Source: Candidatus Desulfobacillus denitrificans (lineage in GTDB: Bacteria > Pseudomonadota > Gammaproteobacteria > Burkholderiales > Rhodocyclaceae). From it: DNA of 64,000 bases. A program made the translations under genes and the position numbers. The stretch is taken from NCBI GenBank assembly GCA_017347485.1, contig AP021857.1:1593390-1657389 (forward strand), in the 5' to 3' direction. Under the pieces are notes generated by a model. That model was not told the DNA's origin, did no database searches, and worked only from the letters and a program-made list of their open reading frames with translations. Numbering within the stretch: the stretch's first letter is position 1; every line of letters starts with the position of its first letter. Of this stretch, positions 1 through 9,421 are shown piece after piece.

Positions 1-401
1 CGCTTGTCCGTGCCGATTACCTTGGCCTTGAACTCGCGCTTGTCGGTCAGCTTCACCGAAATCTCGTCGGCCGAATCGACGACATGGGCATTCGTCATGA
101 TGTAGCCGTCCGGGCTGAGGATGAAGCCGGAACCGAGGGACTTGTTCTGGAAATCGCGCGGCATGCCCGGCTGACGGGGAATGAAGCGCTTGAAGAACTC
201 GAACATCGGATCGTCTTCGTCGAAATCCGGAATTTGCGGAAAGGCGCGGCTGCCGCGGATGGTTTGCGTCGTGCTTATGTTTACGACGGTTTGTCCGTAT
301 TTGTCCACCAGATCGGTAAAGTCCGGCAGTTCCTTGCCTTGCGCAGCAGCATTGAGCGCAATGACGGTAAGGAGGATGGAGAAAAACAGTCTGATACTCA
401 T
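1..401 (-). CDS. DegQ/MucD-type periplasmic serine protease (partial)
   Basis: Only the N-terminal 133 codons lie in the window; the gene runs off the left edge. The product starts with a signal peptide ([20 protein letters not shown]) and contains [19 protein letters not shown], the HtrA-family segment that carries the catalytic histidine; the Asp and Ser of the triad and the PDZ domains would lie outside. The ATG overlaps the stop of rseC (ATGA), so it is the last visible gene of the rpoE operon. HtrA proteases degrade misfolded periplasmic proteins, and MucD-type members feed back on sigma-E signalling. The family is clear; the DegP/DegQ/MucD choice is not decidable from this fragment. Confidence 0.9.
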   Translation of the reverse strand, partial: MSIRLFFSILLTVIALNAAAQGKELPDFTDLVDKYGQTVVNISTTQTIRGSRAFPQIPDFDEDDPMFEFFKRFIPRQPGMPRDFQNKSLGSGFILSPDGYIMTNAHVVDSADEISVKLTDKREFKAKVIGTDK

Positions 402-874
402 CGGCAGGTTTCCTTGCTGGGACAAAATGTGGAGCCGCGGCGGAGCAGTACGGGGGCCGCCGTCTTGTCGGTACGCCGCCCATGAAAAGCCAGTCCCACC
501 AGGACGCCGGCCAGAAGGCCGCCCAGGCCACCCAGCGCCGCTGCGGTATCGTTGCCGGAGTTCTGATGCGCTGACAGAACACTTCCGCCAATCGCTCCCG
601 CCAGCAGGAACAGAACGGGTACGGCGTAGGCAAGCAGCGCTGCCCTCATGGGCGCTCCCTCCGCAATGCGCACTATAACGTGTTCACCGGGAACGGCGCC
701 GATCAGGTTGAGTACGCGAAACTGTCGTGGCTTGGTGCCGAACAACTGCCCAAGGACGCTGCTTTGGCACCCGCCTGCCTCATGGCAACGACCACAACCT
801 GCATTGGCTCCGCCGGCCTCGACGAAGGCATGATTCCCTTCTATGCGCACGACAATCACATCCTGGTCCATCAT
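398..874 (-). CDS. rseC: RseC/MucC family sigma-E modulator
   Basis: 158 aa. The N-terminal part has the cysteine cluster [10 protein letters not shown] typical of RseC/MucC, followed by two hydrophobic segments around residues 78-96 and 112-130 and a short basic tail, so it is an inner-membrane protein. The family modulates sigma-E signalling and in E. coli also takes part in SoxR reduction. It overlaps rseB upstream by 4 bases and degQ downstream by 4, so the genes are translationally coupled. Assignment rests on the Cys cluster, topology and operon position. Confidence 0.85.
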   Translation of the reverse strand: MMDQDVIVVRIEGNHAFVEAGGANAGCGRCHEAGGCQSSVLGQLFGTKPRQFRVLNLIGAVPGEHVIVRIAEGAPMRAALLAYAVPVLFLLAGAIGGSVLSAHQNSGNDTAAALGGLGGLLAGVLVGLAFHGRRTDKTAAPVLLRRGSTFCPSKETCR

Positions 875-1839
875 TTTTTCCTGAGTTCCATGCCGTTCGC
901 AAGACGGGCCAACGTCGCCATCGGCACATCGCCAAGCACCGTCAGCAGATGCTTGCCGGCCACCCGCTTGTATACATTGATGGCACCCACCGAGTAGGTC
1001 TCCTTCTCGTCGTACCGGTCAGACAGCGGCTCGATAAACACGGAGATGGAAGCCAGTCCATCCGTAAAAATGAAATGGGTCGTTTCAGGGCCGTTGCCGC
1101 GACTTGATTGGCGACGCATTCCTGCACTTCTCACGAAACCGGGCAGTTGGGTCTTGAACAGCCACTCCCCGCCGGCGGAAAGGCTTTGCGCTGACCGGGC
1201 ATTGTGAATTCGCCAGTCCTTGCCTTCGGTGTCGAATTTGGGTTTCAGCGCATCCCTGCCCAACACGCCATCGATCTGTATCTGGTTAAAGACGAATTGC
1301 TCGATGGTTTCATTGCGCTCGTTGACAGTGAGCGCTTTCAGGATCAGTCCAGTATTGATATCCGCCCAAAGGCGATGGCCATAACGCAGATTGTCCTTCG
1401 GTTCGAGGATGACGAGCTGGCTGTCGAAACCTGCTACCCGCGTGGTGTCTCCCTGCCGTATCTGATAATGCTCCCCCAGCTTGGCAACAGAGGATGGCAG
1501 GAGCGCCGGGAACGCCTTGTTCCGCCCCCGCTTCTCAATGATGACAATCTTTTCTTCTGGCAGATAGCACTTCACCTCGTCGTTGTAGCGAACAACTTCT
1601 CGCGGGCTGCCGTCGAGCACCTCGAGTTTTTCCATCTCGCCGGATGCATCGACCAGATGGGTGATACGGGAAGTTTCGGAAGCGCGGCCGCTTTGGTAGG
1701 TAAAGGTGCCGGTGTAGTTGAGCCGCTGGGCTGCCGCAGCCACTCTTTGGAGCCAGGCCAAGACCTCGGTATTCTGATCGCCAAAAGCAGGGGCAGCAAG
1801 CGCACCGCCTATGGCAAACAGCACCAGCGCACGCTTCAT
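871..1839 (-). CDS. rseB: Sigma-E regulatory protein RseB/MucB
   Basis: 322 aa with an N-terminal signal peptide (MKRALVLFAIGGALAAPAFG), so periplasmic. RseB binds the periplasmic part of the anti-sigma factor RseA and shields it from proteolysis; it senses mislocalised lipid or lipoprotein. The length and the sequence around NYTGTFTYQSG, the usual start of the lipoprotein-like domain, fit the family. The ATG shares one base with the rseA stop (TAATG), showing tight coupling within rpoE-rseA-rseB-rseC-degQ. Confidence 0.9.
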   Translation of the reverse strand: MKRALVLFAIGGALAAPAFGDQNTEVLAWLQRVAAAAQRLNYTGTFTYQSGRASETSRITHLVDASGEMEKLEVLDGSPREVVRYNDEVKCYLPEEKIVIIEKRGRNKAFPALLPSSVAKLGEHYQIRQGDTTRVAGFDSQLVILEPKDNLRYGHRLWADINTGLILKALTVNERNETIEQFVFNQIQIDGVLGRDALKPKFDTEGKDWRIHNARSAQSLSAGGEWLFKTQLPGFVRSAGMRRQSSRGNGPETTHFIFTDGLASISVFIEPLSDRYDEKETYSVGAINVYKRVAGKHLLTVLGDVPMATLARLANGMELRKK

Positions 1840-2348
1840 TATCTTCCGCCCTTGTGTATCACAGAGACCGTGCGTACATAAGGTGCTACACCCTGGATGC
1901 TGCCACCAGGCGAATGTGCCTGATGCGCCACGAGATATTCCTTTAGAGCTGCCGGCGGCGCCGGCTCGGGCACCCGTGCCGACTGTTCGACTGGCGGGCT
2001 ATGCCGGGCAGCAAGCTCAAGCGTTTGCGGTGCATTCAGCGCCAGCGCCACCCAGCCTACCGCCGCCATGCCCGTGACCGCTGCAGCCAGCGGAAGCGCA
2101 AATCGCCAAGGTGTTCGCTTCGGTCGTACAACCGGGAAAAACAGCACAGGTTCTTCCGCGAGGCGCGCCATGACCTTTCCTGACAGGTCGGGACAAATAA
2201 TGGCCGTGTTGCGCAGGGCATCGCCTATCAAATGATAGGCGTTCCATGCGTCCTGTAATTCCTTGTCGCGCCGCAAGAGGTCGATCATGCGGCTCGCCTC
2301 TCCCAGTTCAAGCTCATCATCCAGCAGAGCGGAAATTTCAGATTTCAT
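1839..2348 (-). CDS. rseA: Anti-sigma-E factor RseA/MucA
   Basis: 169 aa. I chose the ATG at 2348 (MKSEISALLDDELE) because it begins exactly at the conserved anti-sigma N-terminal helix and has a GAGGTGGTGAGA ribosome site before it; longer in-frame starts would run into rpoE. The N-terminal cytoplasmic domain should bind sigma-E. One transmembrane helix follows at about residues 85-108 (FALPLAAAVTGMAAVGWVAL), then a Pro/Ala-rich periplasmic tail. It lies 2 bases downstream of rpoE. Confidence 0.9.
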   Translation of the reverse strand: MKSEISALLDDELELGEASRMIDLLRRDKELQDAWNAYHLIGDALRNTAIICPDLSGKVMARLAEEPVLFFPVVRPKRTPWRFALPLAAAVTGMAAVGWVALALNAPQTLELAARHSPPVEQSARVPEPAPPAALKEYLVAHQAHSPGGSIQGVAPYVRTVSVIHKGGR

Positions 2349-2350
2349 TC

Positions 2351-2950
2351 TCACCACCTCTTGTCTGGCGCAGTATCCAGCAACGGTCTGAGCTTCTCGG
2401 CTACCGCCTCGCGAGCGCGGAATATCCTCGACCTCACGGTTCCAATCGGGCAATCCATCATTTTCGCAATGTCTTCGTAGCTCATTCCCTCGATTTCGCG
2501 CAGCATGACGGCTGTGCGCAATTCCTCCGGCAATGCTTCCATTGCCGCATTAATCGTCTCTCCGATCTCCTTCGAGAACAGCAGGCGCTCCGGTGTGTTG
2601 ATATCGCGAAGCTGGTCGCCTTCCTCGAAACCCTCCGCTTCTTCGGTGTCAAACCCAGTTCTCGTAGGTGTTCGCCTGCCTTGCGACACCAGGTAATTCT
2701 TGGCTGTATTGATGCCGATGCGGTAAAGCCAAGTGTAGAAGGCACTCTCACCCCGGAAATTGCCCAAGGCACGGTAGGCCTTGATGAACGTCTCCTGCGC
2801 CACGTCCTCCACCTCGGCCGGATCCCGGATCAGCCGCGACAACAGCCGCGACAGCTTCCGTTGGTATTTCGAGACCAGCAAGCCGAACGCCTGCTGATCG
2901 CCATGCTGTGCGCGGACGACCAGCTGTTGGTCAACTTCACGTTCTCCCAT
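2351..2950 (-). CDS. rpoE: RNA polymerase sigma factor RpoE (sigma-24/AlgU)
   Basis: 199 aa, the usual length of group IV (ECF) sigma factors. Region 2 (DVAQETFIKAYRAL, FYTWLYRIGINTAKNYL) and region 4 (PEELRTAVMLREIEGMSYEDIA, GTVRSRIFRARE) are intact. The start MGEREVDQQLVVRAQ aligns with the E. coli start MSEQLTDQVLVERVQ, supporting ATG 2950. It directs the envelope-stress regulon and is held at the membrane by RseA, encoded next. It is divergent from nadB across about 200 bases. Confidence 0.97.
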   Translation of the reverse strand: MGEREVDQQLVVRAQHGDQQAFGLLVSKYQRKLSRLLSRLIRDPAEVEDVAQETFIKAYRALGNFRGESAFYTWLYRIGINTAKNYLVSQGRRTPTRTGFDTEEAEGFEEGDQLRDINTPERLLFSKEIGETINAAMEALPEELRTAVMLREIEGMSYEDIAKMMDCPIGTVRSRIFRAREAVAEKLRPLLDTAPDKRW

Positions 2951-2976
2951 TTGAGCGGCTGAATTATTGGAAGTTC
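2950..2976 (-). promoter_or_regulatory. Sigma-E-like motif overlapping the rpoE start codon
   Basis: On the minus strand GAACTT (2976-2971), a 16-base spacer and TCAAA (2954-2950) match the sigma-E consensus (GGAACTT, N16, TCAAA) almost fully. The -10 element touches the rpoE ATG, so a transcript from it would begin inside codons 2-4 and could not carry a normal rpoE ribosome site. It may be a chance match or a promoter for a shortened or leaderless message. Confidence 0.3.
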
Positions 2977-3045
2977 ATTCGGCCCCAAGACCGGGCCGGA
3001 AGCCGCAAGTATAGCCGACGCATCCCGTGCAGCATTGCCGTCCTT

Positions 3046-3073
3046 GGAGACAGCTGGAACCGTTAAAAAGTTC
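3046..3073 (-). promoter_or_regulatory. Weak candidate sigma-E promoter for the rpoE operon
   Basis: On the minus strand GAACTT (3073-3068) is followed after 17 bases by TCTCC (3050-3046), a partial match to the AlgU-type -10 TCTGA. It lies about 100 bases upstream of rpoE, a sensible place for an autoregulated promoter, but the -10 agrees at only three positions. Confidence 0.3.
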
Positions 3074-3148
3074 ATCCTCGGCAAGGGCTTCCCCCTGTAA
3101 TCAGCCTCAATGGTATAGTTCCGAGCCCCCTAACCGTACCGAATTCCC

Positions 3149-4726
3149 GTGCAGTTATTCGACGTCCTGATCATCGGCAGTGGCTTGGCCGGCCAATCCC
3201 TCGCCCTACAGGTGGCACAGCACAAAAAGGTGGCCTTGGTTACCAAGCGCGCGCTCGAAGACAGTGCCAGCAGCCGCGCCCAGGGAGGCATCGCCGCCGC
3301 CCTGGACGATGCCGATTCGATCGAGGCACACATCAAGGATACACTGGTGGCCGGGGCAGGCCTCTGCAACAAGAAGACGACACGCTTCGTCGTCGAACGA
3401 GGCAAGGTCGCCATCGACTGGCTCATCAGTCAGGGCGTGCCCTTCACGCGCGACGCTTCGGGAACTGGCTACCACCTGACCCGGGAGGGTGGTCACAGCC
3501 ATCGCCGCGTGATCCATGTCGCTGATGCCACCGGCTTGGCGGTGCAGGACACCTTGACGCAGAAACTGAGGGCTCACCCGAATATCACGATATTCGAATA
3601 TCACATTGCCATCGACCTGATCACGGGCACCAAGTTCGGCCTGCCCGACAGTGCCTGTCATGGGGCCTATGTCCTCGACAAGCGGGCCGACCAAGTGGAA
3701 ACCTTCTCCGCCCCGCACACAGTCCTGGCGACCGGCGGCACGGGCAAGGTCTATCTCTACACCACCAATCCCGACACGGCTACGGGGGACGGCATCGCCA
3801 TGGCCTGGCGGGCCGGCTGCCCGGTGGCCAACATGGAGTTTGTTCAATTCCATCCCACCTGCCTGTATCACCCCCATGCAAAATCCTTTCTGATCACCGA
3901 GGCAATGCGGGGCGAAGGAGGGCTATTGCGCCTGCCCAACGGCGAGCGCTTCATGCCGGAACACGACCCGCGCGCTGAACTGGCTCCCCGTGACATCGTC
4001 GCCCGCGCCATCGACCTGGAAATGAAAAAGCGCGGCCTCGACTGCGTCTACCTCGACATGACGCACAAAACGGCCGACTTCCTGATCGAGCATTTCCCGA
4101 ACATTCATGCCCAATGCCTCGAATTGGGCATCGACATCACCCGCCAACCCATACCGGTCGTGCCGGCAGCGCACTACTCTTGCGGCGGAGTCGTCACGGA
4201 CTTCTCGGCCCGAACGGCCCTTCCCGGCCTCTATTCGGTCGGGGAGACCGCCTTTACAGGACTGCACGGTGCCAATCGCCTGGCCAGCAACTCTCTGCTG
4301 GAATGCCTGGTATTCTCGGCGGCGGCGGCGAACGACATACTCCGGTCCGAGCGGCGCCCCCTGCCGAGCTTGCCGCCGTGGGATGAAAGCCGGGTCACGG
4401 ACGCCGACGAGGAAATCGTCATCTCGCACAACTGGGACGAACTGCGGCGCTTCATGTGGGACTATGTCGGCATCGTGCGCACCAACAAGCGCCTGGAGCG
4501 GGCCCGCCACCGCATCCGCCTGCTGGAGCGGGAAATCGACGAGTATTACGCCAATTTCCGCGTCACGAACGATCTGATCGAACTGCGCAATCTCGTGCTG
4601 ACCGCCGAACTCATCGTACGCTGCGCCCAGCGACGCCGGGAGAGCCGCGGCCTGCATGCCAGCCGCGACTATCCGGACACCCTCGCCACGGCACGAAATA
4701 CTGTGCTGCGGAACCGCATCAGCTGA
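3149..4726 (+). CDS. nadB: L-aspartate oxidase NadB
   Basis: 525 aa. FAD-dependent oxidation of L-aspartate to iminoaspartate, the first step of NAD synthesis. It has the dinucleotide motif [13 protein letters not shown] at the N-terminus, the succinate-dehydrogenase-like signatures [10 protein letters not shown] and [12 protein letters not shown], and [15 protein letters not shown] in the substrate-binding part. The start is GTG, immediately before the FAD motif. nadA and nadC are not adjacent here. It converges with a small membrane-protein gene and overlaps its end by 8 bases. Under anoxia fumarate can replace oxygen as acceptor for this family. Confidence 0.96.
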   Translation: MQLFDVLIIGSGLAGQSLALQVAQHKKVALVTKRALEDSASSRAQGGIAAALDDADSIEAHIKDTLVAGAGLCNKKTTRFVVERGKVAIDWLISQGVPFTRDASGTGYHLTREGGHSHRRVIHVADATGLAVQDTLTQKLRAHPNITIFEYHIAIDLITGTKFGLPDSACHGAYVLDKRADQVETFSAPHTVLATGGTGKVYLYTTNPDTATGDGIAMAWRAGCPVANMEFVQFHPTCLYHPHAKSFLITEAMRGEGGLLRLPNGERFMPEHDPRAELAPRDIVARAIDLEMKKRGLDCVYLDMTHKTADFLIEHFPNIHAQCLELGIDITRQPIPVVPAAHYSCGGVVTDFSARTALPGLYSVGETAFTGLHGANRLASNSLLECLVFSAAAANDILRSERRPLPSLPPWDESRVTDADEEIVISHNWDELRRFMWDYVGIVRTNKRLERARHRIRLLEREIDEYYANFRVTNDLIELRNLVLTAELIVRCAQRRRESRGLHASRDYPDTLATARNTVLRNRIS

Positions 4727-5150
4727 GTTTCCAGCGCAACCACGCAAACAGCGTCCTGCGATCCTCGGCTGGCAAGGAATCCTTCATGATCACCAGCGGG
4801 TACGGCCGCCATCTGCCTGGCATTTCAAGCAGGATGACGGTCAGCCCGGGTAGCGCCGTGGTTTGCCCGGACACGCCGGCATCGAAACGTCTTCCGTCCT
4901 TCCAAACTCCCTCGACGGCGCCATCTGCCTTAAGAGTGAGCTCGCATATTGATGTCGCTGCCAGAAGCAAGGCGTGGTGCCGGATCGACATGCCAAACGA
5001 CAACGCGGCTGCCGTAGCCAACCCGATTTTGTAAAGGAAGGAAACCTGCAGCAAGAATATGCTGCTCAAAGCGGCGAGATGCAGCAGTGAAAGCACGCAC
5101 GCCAAATGGCCAGAGGCACGGAATTCAAGCCGATGCGGTAATAGCATCAA
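4719..5150 (-). CDS. Small membrane protein, YgfX-like
   Basis: 143 aa. Two hydrophobic segments at about residues 17-38 and 41-55 are followed by a soluble C-terminal half ending in a basic, Trp-containing tail (FAWLRWKLS). This layout and length resemble the YgfX/CptA family of short two-helix inner-membrane proteins. It is the last gene after fabF (18-base gap) on the minus strand and its 3' end overlaps nadB. Sequence similarity to YgfX is weak by eye, so a conserved membrane protein of unknown function is equally fair. Confidence 0.6.
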   Translation of the reverse strand: MMLLPHRLEFRASGHLACVLSLLHLAALSSIFLLQVSFLYKIGLATAAALSFGMSIRHHALLLAATSICELTLKADGAVEGVWKDGRRFDAGVSGQTTALPGLTVILLEMPGRWRPYPLVIMKDSLPAEDRRTLFAWLRWKLS

Positions 5151-5168
5151 GCCGTAAGGACACTTTGA

Positions 5169-6401
5169 TCAGATCCGACGGAAAGCCAGTGTGCCGTTGG
5201 TGCCGCCGAAGCCAAAATTGTTTTTCAGGGCGACATCGATCTTGAATTGACGGGCCGTGTTGGCGCAATAATCGAGATCGCACTCAGGATCCTGCTCGAT
5301 GATATTGATGGTCGGCGGCGAGATCTGGTGATGCACCGCCAGCACCGTCAGCGCCGACTCGAGGCCGCCTGCACCGCCCAGAAGATGGCCTGTCATGGAC
5401 TTGGTGGAATTGACGATCAGATTGCGCGCCGTATCGCCGAAGGCAAGCTTGATCGCATCGGTTTCATTCTTGTCCCCGAGCGGTGTCGAGGTGCCGTGGG
5501 CATTGAGGTACTGCACTTCGTCAGAGTTGATCCCGGCATCCTTCAGGGCATTGATCATGCTGCGTCGCGGCCCGTCGGTATCCGGCGCAGTCATGTGATA
5601 TGCATCCCCGCTCATGCCGAAACCCGCAAGTTCTGCATAGATCCTGGCGCCACGCTTCTTGGCATGCTCGATTTCCTCGAGAACCAGCACGCCGGCGCCT
5701 TCACCCAGCACGAAGCCGTCCCGTCCCTTGTCCCAAGGGCGGCTGGCCGTCGCCGGGTCGTCATTTCGCGTTGACAACGCCTGTGCCGAAGCAAACCCAC
5801 CAATGGCCAGAGGGGTCACTGTGGACTCGGCGCCCCCGCAGACCATGGCGTCGGCATCGCCGTATTGAATCATGCGGAAGCTGGTGCCGATGGCGTGCAG
5901 CCCCGTTGTGCAAGCAGTCACGACCGCCAGGTTCGGCCCCTTCATCCCATACAAGATCGAGAGGTTCCCCGAAATCATGTTGATGATCGTGCCGGGAATG
6001 AAGAAGGGGGATATCTTGCGGGGGCCGCCACCGAGGAAATCATTATGCGTGTCCTCGATCATCGGCAGGCCACCGATGCCGGAACCGATATTGACGCCAA
6101 TGCGGTCAGCGTTTTCAGGCGTCACCTCGAGTCCGGAATCCTTGATGGCCTGTATCCCAGCCGCCATGCCGTAATGGATGAAGACATCCATGCGGCGGGC
6201 TTCCTTGGGAGCAAGATACGAGGCGACGTCGAACCCTTTCACCTCTCCGGCGATACGCGACTTGAAGTTGCTGGCGTCGAATCGGGTAATGGCGCCGATG
6301 CCGTTTCTGCCGGCGACGATATTGTCCCAGGATTCCTGGACCGTATTGCCAACGGGCGATACGATGCCCAAACCTGTGACGACTACCCTACGGCGTGTCA
6401 C
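5169..6401 (-). CDS. fabF: Beta-ketoacyl-ACP synthase II FabF
   Basis: 410 aa. It condenses malonyl-ACP with acyl-ACP during fatty-acid elongation. The Cys-His-His triad is visible in TACTTGLHAIG, NAHGTSTPLGD and SMTGHLLGGAGG, and the C-terminus carries the usual NNFGFGGTNGTL. It lies 33 bases downstream of acpP, the standard order. Confidence 0.98.
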   Translation of the reverse strand: MTRRRVVVTGLGIVSPVGNTVQESWDNIVAGRNGIGAITRFDASNFKSRIAGEVKGFDVASYLAPKEARRMDVFIHYGMAAGIQAIKDSGLEVTPENADRIGVNIGSGIGGLPMIEDTHNDFLGGGPRKISPFFIPGTIINMISGNLSILYGMKGPNLAVVTACTTGLHAIGTSFRMIQYGDADAMVCGGAESTVTPLAIGGFASAQALSTRNDDPATASRPWDKGRDGFVLGEGAGVLVLEEIEHAKKRGARIYAELAGFGMSGDAYHMTAPDTDGPRRSMINALKDAGINSDEVQYLNAHGTSTPLGDKNETDAIKLAFGDTARNLIVNSTKSMTGHLLGGAGGLESALTVLAVHHQISPPTINIIEQDPECDLDYCANTARQFKIDVALKNNFGFGGTNGTLAFRRI

Positions 6402-6434
6402 TTCGCTCTGCTCCTGCTCGGGGGGCTAAAAGAC

Positions 6435-6674
6435 TTACTTCTTGAGGTGCGCGTTGATGTAGTCAATCGCCTGCTTGACGGTAGTGATCTTCTCGGCTTC
6501 CTCATCCGGAATCTCGCATTCGAACTCTTCTTCCAGAGCCATCACCAGTTCCACCGTATCCAGGGAGTCGGCGCCGAGGTCATCCACAAATGACGACTCG
6601 ATCTTGATTTCGGATTCGTTGACGCCGAGTTGCTCGGCGACAATCTTCTTGACGCGTTGTTCAATGTTCTCCAT
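6435..6674 (-). CDS. acpP: Acyl carrier protein AcpP
   Basis: 79 aa, acidic. It contains the phosphopantetheine site [18 protein letters not shown] with the modified serine in DSL. It carries growing acyl chains for all Fab enzymes. The strong ribosome site GGGAAGGAGC precedes the ATG. It sits between fabG and fabF. Confidence 0.99.
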   Translation of the reverse strand: MENIEQRVKKIVAEQLGVNESEIKIESSFVDDLGADSLDTVELVMALEEEFECEIPDEEAEKITTVKQAIDYINAHLKK

Positions 6675-6762
6675 GTGTTTTGCTCCTTCCCTGTTTAGCG
6701 GGTGTATCGAGAAAAAAACCGGGCTATTTTAACAGAAAGGGCAAGCCCGACAAAACCTGCGA

Positions 6763-7503
6763 TCAATCCATGTACATGCCGCCGTTGACATGCAATGTGG
6801 TGCCGGTGACATAACCCGCCCCGGGCGAAGCAAGGAAAGCCACGGCTGCGGCAATCTCATCTGCCTTCCCGAGCCGGCCAAGCGGGATCTGTCCGATCAA
6901 TGCATCCCGCTGAGCATCCGGCAGGGCCTTGGTCATGTCGGTATCGATGAAGCCGGGCGCCACGCAATTCACGGTGATATTCCTGCTGCCCAGTTCGCGC
7001 GCCAAGGCACGGCTCATGCCAGCCACACCGGCCTTGGCAGCGGCATAGTTGGCCTGTCCCGGGTTGCCTGAACTGCCTACGACAGAAGTGATATTGATGA
7101 TGCGGCCCTGGCGTGCCTTCATCATGCCGCGCATGACTGCCTTGGATAGACGAAAAACCGCCTTGAGATTGGTCTCGATAACAGCATCCCATTCCTCGTC
7201 CTTCATGCGCATGGCCAGGTTGTCGCGCGTAATGCCTGCATTATTGACCAACACGGAAACGTAACCGAAGCGTTTCTCAATCTGGCCAATGACGGCTTCA
7301 CAGGTGACGGCATCGGTGACGTTGAGCACCGCGCCCCATCCCTGAATGTGGGCGGCATCCAGCGCCTTCTGGATGTCAGCCGCACCCGACTCGGTGGTGG
7401 CCGTGCCGACCACCGCGGCGCCTTCCCGTCCCAATTCGAGAGCGATGGCGCGGCCGATGCCGCGCGAAGCCCCCGTAACCAGCGCAACTTGTCCTTTCAG
7501 CAT
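6763..7503 (-). CDS. fabG: 3-oxoacyl-ACP reductase FabG
   Basis: 246 aa from the ATG at 7503 (MLKGQVALVTGASRGIGRA), chosen because the NADPH-binding TGASRGIG follows directly and an AGGAGG-type site precedes it. It is a short-chain dehydrogenase with NNAG, the active-site Ser in ITSVVGSSG and YAAAKAG. It reduces 3-oxoacyl-ACP. It starts 8 bases after fabD in the fab operon. Confidence 0.98.
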   Translation of the reverse strand: MLKGQVALVTGASRGIGRAIALELGREGAAVVGTATTESGAADIQKALDAAHIQGWGAVLNVTDAVTCEAVIGQIEKRFGYVSVLVNNAGITRDNLAMRMKDEEWDAVIETNLKAVFRLSKAVMRGMMKARQGRIINITSVVGSSGNPGQANYAAAKAGVAGMSRALARELGSRNITVNCVAPGFIDTDMTKALPDAQRDALIGQIPLGRLGKADEIAAAVAFLASPGAGYVTGTTLHVNGGMYMD

Positions 7504-7511
7504 GACGCCTC

Positions 7512-8444
7512 CTATGCGTTCGTCGCGGCCAGCGCCGCCTCGAGCCCGGCCAGATCCGCCATGGCACCGCCGACCAGGCCGTCGGCGCAGCGTTTCACGA
7601 GACCGGCAAGCACTTTGCCTGGGCCGCACTCATAGACGTGGCTGATCCCCTGATTCGCCATCGCCTGCATGGTTTCTACCCAGCGCACTGGTGAGGCGGC
7701 CTGCCGTACCAATGCATCCTTGATCGCTTGCGGTTCCATCGGGCAGGCTACGTCCGCATTATTTACAACCGGGATATGTGGCGCCGACACCGGCAGGTCG
7801 GCCAGCCTCTGCCGGAGGCGCTCGGCAGCCGGCCTCATAAGCGAGCAGTGAAATGGTGCCGACACTGGCAACATGACGGCCCGCTTCGCGCCCTTCGCTT
7901 TCGCCGCGTCCGCGGCGCGCTGCACAGCGGCGGCATGGCCGGCAATGACGGTTTGCTCGGGGGTGTTGAAATTGACAGCTTCGACGATCTGTCCTTGGGA
8001 ACATTCCTCACAAACCGCTTTCACAACGGCTGCATCAAGCCCGAGAATCGCTGCCATCGCGCCCTCTCCGGCCGGCACCGCTTCCTGCATCGCCTTGGCG
8101 CGCAATTCGACGAGCGGCACGGCATCCTCGAAACGCAGCACGCCAGCAGCAACCAATGCCGAGTACTCGCCCAGGCTGTGACCGGCGACCATGCTTGGCA
8201 GCTGGCCGCCCTTTTCCTGCCACAGACGATAAACGGCAATACCCGCAGTCAGCATCAGCGGCTGGGTATTCACGGTCTGGTTAAGCGCCTCGGCCGGCCC
8301 GCTTGTCGCAAGTTGCCACAGGTCGCGGCCAAGCGCGGCCGATGCCTCGTCGAATGTGCCGCGGACGATGGTACTGTCGCCATAGACCGCCATCATGCCG
8401 AGGGACTGGGATCCCTGCCCAGGAAAAACGAGTGCGAATTTCAT
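7512..8444 (-). CDS. fabD: Malonyl-CoA:ACP transacylase FabD
   Basis: 310 aa from ATG 8444 (MKFALVFPGQGSQ). It has the nucleophile elbow GHSLGEYSAL and the second active-site segment around SAPFHCSLM. It loads malonyl groups onto ACP. An upstream in-frame extension exists but overlaps fabH and has no family similarity. The 17-base gap to fabH and 8-base gap to fabG support one transcript. Confidence 0.98.
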   Translation of the reverse strand: MKFALVFPGQGSQSLGMMAVYGDSTIVRGTFDEASAALGRDLWQLATSGPAEALNQTVNTQPLMLTAGIAVYRLWQEKGGQLPSMVAGHSLGEYSALVAAGVLRFEDAVPLVELRAKAMQEAVPAGEGAMAAILGLDAAVVKAVCEECSQGQIVEAVNFNTPEQTVIAGHAAAVQRAADAAKAKGAKRAVMLPVSAPFHCSLMRPAAERLRQRLADLPVSAPHIPVVNNADVACPMEPQAIKDALVRQAASPVRWVETMQAMANQGISHVYECGPGKVLAGLVKRCADGLVGGAMADLAGLEAALAATNA

Positions 8445-8461
8445 GATTGTGTTTGAGCGGA

Positions 8462-9421
8462 TTAGAATTTGAGGAGAACCGCGCCCCAGGTAAACCCGCC
8501 GCCTACGCCTTCGAGCATGAGCATGTCGCCCCGTTTGATGCGGCCATCCCTGACAGCCGCATCCAGCGCCAGTGGGATCGAGGCGGCGGAAGTATTGCCG
8601 TGGCGTTCCACCGTCGTGACGACCTTGCCCATCGGCACCCCGAGCTTCTTTGCGGTCGACTGGATGATGCGGATATTCGCCTGGTGGGGAATCAGCCAAT
8701 CAATCTCCGTCGGCCCGACTCCGGCCTGGTCCATAACTTCCTGCGCGACTTCGGCGAGCACCTTGACGGCAAACTTGAAAACCGCCGGTCCGTCCATCTT
8801 CACGAAAGGATCCCCGACTACCTTGCCGCCACAGACGCTCCCCGGCACTTCCAGGATGCCATGATGGGACCCGTCGGCATGCAGTGCGGCAGCGAGAATG
8901 CCGGGCTCACCGCTGGCTTCGAGAATCACCGCGCCGGCACCGTCGCCGAAAAGCACGCAGGTACCCCGGTCGTTCCAGTCGAGAATGCGCGAAAAAACCT
9001 CGGTGCCGACCACCAGTGCGCAACGGTGGCTGCCGGAGCGGATGAACTTCTCTGCTACCGTCAGGGCATATGCGAAGCCGCTGCAGACGGCCTGAATGTC
9101 GAAGGCCGCCGCACCGCTTATGCCGAGCCGGGCTTGCAAAAGGCAGGCCGTGCTGGGGAATATGTAATCAGGCGTCGAGGTTGCGAGGACAATCAAGTCG
9201 ATCTTCCCGGCTTGGATATTGGCCGCGCTGATCGCCCTCAGGCTGGCTTCAAGGGCCAGATCGCTCGCCTTCTGGCTGTCGTTAGCGATATGCCGGCTGC
9301 GGATACCCGTGCGTTCGACGATCCATTCGTCAGATGTATCGACGCCGCGCGCAACCAGGTCGTCGTTGCTCAGTGCCGTTGAAGGAAGATAGCTGCCCGT
9401 ACCGGTTATGCGTGCGTACAT
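8462..9421 (-). CDS. fabH: Beta-ketoacyl-ACP synthase III FabH
   Basis: 319 aa. It initiates fatty-acid synthesis by condensing acetyl-CoA with malonyl-ACP. The catalytic Cys lies in [10 protein letters not shown], the His in [10 protein letters not shown] and the Asn in [12 protein letters not shown]. Its ATG abuts the plsX stop with no gap, the usual coupling. Confidence 0.98.
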   Translation of the reverse strand: MYARITGTGSYLPSTALSNDDLVARGVDTSDEWIVERTGIRSRHIANDSQKASDLALEASLRAISAANIQAGKIDLIVLATSTPDYIFPSTACLLQARLGISGAAAFDIQAVCSGFAYALTVAEKFIRSGSHRCALVVGTEVFSRILDWNDRGTCVLFGDGAGAVILEASGEPGILAAALHADGSHHGILEVPGSVCGGKVVGDPFVKMDGPAVFKFAVKVLAEVAQEVMDQAGVGPTEIDWLIPHQANIRIIQSTAKKLGVPMGKVVTTVERHGNTSAASIPLALDAAVRDGRIKRGDMLMLEGVGGGFTWGAVLLKF

